DNA from: Lysobacteraceae bacterium
GTDB taxonomy: Bacteria > Pseudomonadota > Gammaproteobacteria > Xanthomonadales > Xanthomonadaceae
Assembly (NCBI GenBank): GCA_003449195.1
Contig: DMID01000153.1
Coordinates: 1-7,448, forward strand
Reading direction: 5' to 3'
DNA: 7,448 nucleotides
The notes under the pieces are model-generated. The model made no database searches. It worked only from the letters and a program-made list of their open reading frames with translations, and was not told the DNA's origin. Position 1 is the stretch's first letter, and every line of letters starts with the position of its first letter. A program made the position numbers and the translations under genes. This document shows positions 5,503 through 7,448 of the stretch, one piece after another.

Positions 5503-5968
5503 TTACGAAATCCCAGCGGCACGACGCAGCAAGGAAGAAGACGAAAATAACAACCAGCGGTTCGTTCGCTGGAATGGTTTGGCAATGGCGCAATTCACAG
5601 TCGCCATCGCTCTGATTTCCACACTTTCTATCGCCGCCATCAATGCAGGATTGAGCCTGCTGAAAATCCAGCCCGTTATGAACATCGGCGCACACAGCCT
5701 GTGTTTTGCTATCAGTCTGTTTTTGTTCGTGCTGGCGATTTTACTTGCCCTGCTGGCTACCGTCAGCCGCGCGTTGGATTTCCGCTTGACGGCACACAAA
5801 GTTCGCGGACAGAAGGACATCACCATGTTCGGCTTGGATGACAAGCAATATGGTCGCATTTCGTGGTGCCTGTTCTGGTCCGCGCTTCTTGCACTGCTTC
5901 TCGGCGGATTTTTGTTTGTCCTTTCCGTCTGCACTGCTTTCTTCACGCAATTCTGCACCGCCCAATGA
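5495..5968 (+). CDS. Three-helix membrane protein, function unknown
   Basis: From a GTG at 5495 this is a 157-residue protein, overlapping the protease stop by 8 nt. GGGGG lies 6 nt before the GTG, which decides this start over the internal ATG at 5585. The N-terminus (1-27) is charged and hydrophilic. Hydrophobic segments lie at about 32-56, 67-90 and 123-150. The loop between helices 2 and 3 carries SRALDFRLTAHKVR (91-104) and DDKQYGRISW (115-124), a basic, probably cytoplasmic segment that I recall from other hypothetical three- or four-helix proteins. I cannot name a family. An odd number of helices puts N- and C-termini on opposite sides. Its overlaps with protease and J-protein genes suggest a membrane partner. 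GC is low: 48% over 5521-5580 by direct count. Confidence 0.8.
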   Translation: MSNYEIPAARRSKEEDENNNQRFVRWNGLAMAQFTVAIALISTLSIAAINAGLSLLKIQPVMNIGAHSLCFAISLFLFVLAILLALLATVSRALDFRLTAHKVRGQKDITMFGLDDKQYGRISWCLFWSALLALLLGGFLFVLSVCTAFFTQFCTAQ

Positions 5969-7212
5969 CCAAACTCCGCACCCACTACGACAACCTGAAA
6001 GTCGCGCGCGACGCGCCGGATGCCGTGATCCGCGCCGCGTACAAGGTACTGGTACAGAAATACCACCCGGACAAGAACCCCGGTGACGAGCGCGCCGCGC
6101 GGGTGATGAAAATCATCAACCAGTCGTATGACGTGCTGTCCGACCCGCAACGCCGCCGCGAACACGATGCGTGGATAAAAGCGCAGGAACAACCCGCGCA
6201 GGACGACGAATTCGTCGAACCCGCAACACGGGAAAGCGCCAGTGCGCCAAAGGCAGACAAAGCCGACGGGATGAACGAAGCGGCCTTCGATGCCCGCATG
6301 AACGACTTCTTCAAGCAGCTTGCGCCCAGCAACAAATTCCACGACCGGGTGCTCAAGACCCTGCTGATGAACAATCGCCTGATACTTTCGCCCAAGGCAT
6401 CACCGCAACAACGCTGGCATACCTTCCGCAAAGACGACGGCACCGCCGCTGCCATTCTTCACGCTGGAGACATTGACAACGACGCCATCCGCAAAATCGT
6501 CCGCGAGGAAATCGTTCCCGAAATCGCGCCGCAATGGGTCAAACAGTCGCTCTCTGATCGGCTGAATGGCTACAAGCGGTTGATTTTCTTCGCCCTGCTG
6601 GGCGGCGGCTTCTGGCTGTGGAATGCGCTGACCCCGGACAAGCCACCGCCTCCCGGCCCCAAGCCTTACCAAGCCACGGCACCTGCCGAAACGGATGCGC
6701 AAGCCGCAGCGGACGCAGCCGCAGACGCCGCAGTCGCAGACATGGCAACAAACGCAGCAGCGGAAGCGACAACAGGTGCGGCGGTCAAGACCACGAAATA
6801 CGAGCGTCCTGCCACCTCACCCAATGGCAGCCCGTGGCCAACGCGAGCCGCATACGTGCGCGGCTATCCCGTCGGCAACAGCAGTGGCCACTCCAAAGTA
6901 ACGATAGACAACGGCCGGAACAACGCAGACGTGTTCGTCAAGCTTGTGGCGCTGGACGGCGCAACCGCCTACCCGGTGCGCCAGTTCTACATCCCTGCGC
7001 ACGGCCAGTTCACCATGAACAAGGTGACGCCAGGGAGGTACGACATCCGCTACATGGACTTGGACAGTGGAAGCCTGTCGCGCTCCGAGTCATTCGACGC
7101 AGACGAACACCTCACGTATGACGGCATCGAATACAGCACCCATACCCTGACGCTCTACAAAGTGGCCAACGGCAACATGCAAACCTACCCGCTGGCGGCG
7201 GACGAGTTCTGA
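5965..7212 (+). CDS. Membrane-anchored J-domain (DnaJ-like) protein with extracytoplasmic C-domain
   Basis: A 415-residue protein. Residues 5-69 form a J domain with the HPD tripeptide at 34-36 (QKYHPDKNPG) and the closing helix INQSYDVLSD..RRREHD. A J domain stimulates DnaK ATPase and delivers clients. Residues 105-200 form a predicted helical/mixed region without a known name. A single transmembrane helix follows at about 205-222, then Pro-rich (225-234) and Ala-rich (237-275) linkers. A beta-rich C-terminal domain covers about 297-411, with VKLVALDG, a PGRYDIRYMDLDSG turn and LTLYKVANGN. With one helix and a cytosolic J domain, the C-domain should be periplasmic. It lacks the G/F, zinc-finger and CTD regions of DnaJ. 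The ATG at 5965 overlaps the preceding TGA by 4 nt. The 3' end overlaps truD antisense by 28 bp. Confidence 0.88.
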   Translation: MTKLRTHYDNLKVARDAPDAVIRAAYKVLVQKYHPDKNPGDERAARVMKIINQSYDVLSDPQRRREHDAWIKAQEQPAQDDEFVEPATRESASAPKADKADGMNEAAFDARMNDFFKQLAPSNKFHDRVLKTLLMNNRLILSPKASPQQRWHTFRKDDGTAAAILHAGDIDNDAIRKIVREEIVPEIAPQWVKQSLSDRLNGYKRLIFFALLGGGFWLWNALTPDKPPPPGPKPYQATAPAETDAQAAADAAADAAVADMATNAAAEATTGAAVKTTKYERPATSPNGSPWPTRAAYVRGYPVGNSSGHSKVTIDNGRNNADVFVKLVALDGATAYPVRQFYIPAHGQFTMNKVTPGRYDIRYMDLDSGSLSRSESFDADEHLTYDGIEYSTHTLTLYKVANGNMQTYPLAADEF

Positions 7213-7448
7213 CACTGCCCCAGCTCGTGCAGCACGGCAGTGGCGTAGCTGCCCGGCGGCAGCGCGAAGGACAGTTCCAGCGTGTCCGCATCGGGCCAGC
7301 GCCAGCTCAGATCGACCGGATGCAGCCGCAGCGCGCGGCGTTCCTGCTTGAGGCCGGCCTTTTCCAGGCCGGCGCGCAAGGCCGGCGCGTCGGCATCGGC
7401 GAGCGTAGCCTCCTCCAATGCCCGCGCGGCGCCGGTGCTGCGCAGTTC
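7185..7448 (-). CDS. truD: tRNA pseudouridine(13) synthase TruD, C-terminal part (runs off the right edge)
   Basis: The last 87 residues of a TruD-like protein are visible, entering from the right edge. They contain GLKQERRALRLHPVDLSW, then LELSFALPPGSYATAVLHELGQ (here as LELSFALPPGSYATAV and LHELG), matching the TruD C-terminal pattern in which a FxLPxGSYAT segment precedes the end. TruD makes pseudouridine 13 in tRNA-Glu; its catalytic residues lie outside the window. The stop is TAG at 7185-7187. The final residues, about CQNSSAASG, are encoded by DNA that is also the sense 3' end of the J-domain gene, so the natural TruD tail may have been replaced when the accessory block arrived. In E. 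coli truD lies directly upstream of surE in the same direction. Confidence 0.83.
   Translation of the reverse strand, partial: ELRSTGAARALEEATLADADAPALRAGLEKAGLKQERRALRLHPVDLSWRWPDADTLELSFALPPGSYATAVLHELGQCQNSSAASG

Noticed and set aside
3096..6476. Shared 11-mer GGAGACATTGA at the smr end (3096-3106) and inside the J-protein gene (6466-6476), considered as attachment sites
   Set aside because: Several chance 11-mer repeats are expected in 7.4 kb; the second copy is inside coding DNA, not at a block edge, and no integrase is present.
7351..7373. GC-rich inverted repeat with TTTTCC loop near the right edge, as a terminator
   Set aside because: It lies within truD coding sequence, and no T-run follows the stem on either strand; it reflects codon use.
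1..7448. tRNA, rRNA, CRISPR array, insertion sequence
   Set aside because: No cloverleaf sequence, regularly spaced repeats, transposase or terminal inverted repeats were found on either strand.

Overview
The window looks like a chromosomal segment of a GC-rich gammaproteobacterium of the Xanthomonadales (Xanthomonas/Lysobacter/Stenotrophomonas-like). The basis is the core gene order truD, smr, surE, pcm, YqaA-family gene, nlpD, together with proteins that read like xanthomonad versions (for example the Pcm N-terminus, and SurE at 259 residues). The lineage is inferred from remembered family sequences, not from a search.

Left part (1-2454, minus strand): a tightly packed operon read right to left. 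It holds surE (nucleotide phosphatase), pcm (protein L-isoaspartate methyltransferase), a YqaA/DedA-type membrane protein and the 5' part of an nlpD-like LysM lipoprotein. surE/pcm and yqaA/nlpD overlap by ATGA. The short pcm-yqaA gap is exactly filled by a 14-codon open frame. On the plus strand, diverging from surE across about 100 bp, is a Smr-domain gene (2558-3106).

Middle and right (3107-7212, plus strand): genes of visibly lower GC separate smr from truD, which sits at the right edge on the minus strand. In E. coli truD, surE, pcm and nlpD are contiguous, so this block looks like an accessory insertion. It has two parts. (a) A DUF433 antitoxin / DUF5615 PIN-like toxin pair (3220-3815) is bracketed by imperfect 50-bp direct repeats 670 bp apart; the left repeat looks like the leftover 3' end of a related toxin gene. 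(b) After a leader with a strong intrinsic terminator, four closely packed genes follow: a small secreted protein with two GYxxGY motifs, a secreted trypsin-like protease with a C-terminal domain resembling surface-adhesin E, a three-helix membrane protein, and a membrane-anchored J-domain protein. The last gene runs 28 bp into the 3' end of truD.

The four-gene set is the best candidate for an undescribed system. It would combine a cytosolic J domain (DnaK recruiter) tethered to the inner membrane with an exported serine protease and a small exported partner, suggesting envelope protein quality control or a secreted effector with its own biogenesis factors. That role is inference from architecture and gene packing only.
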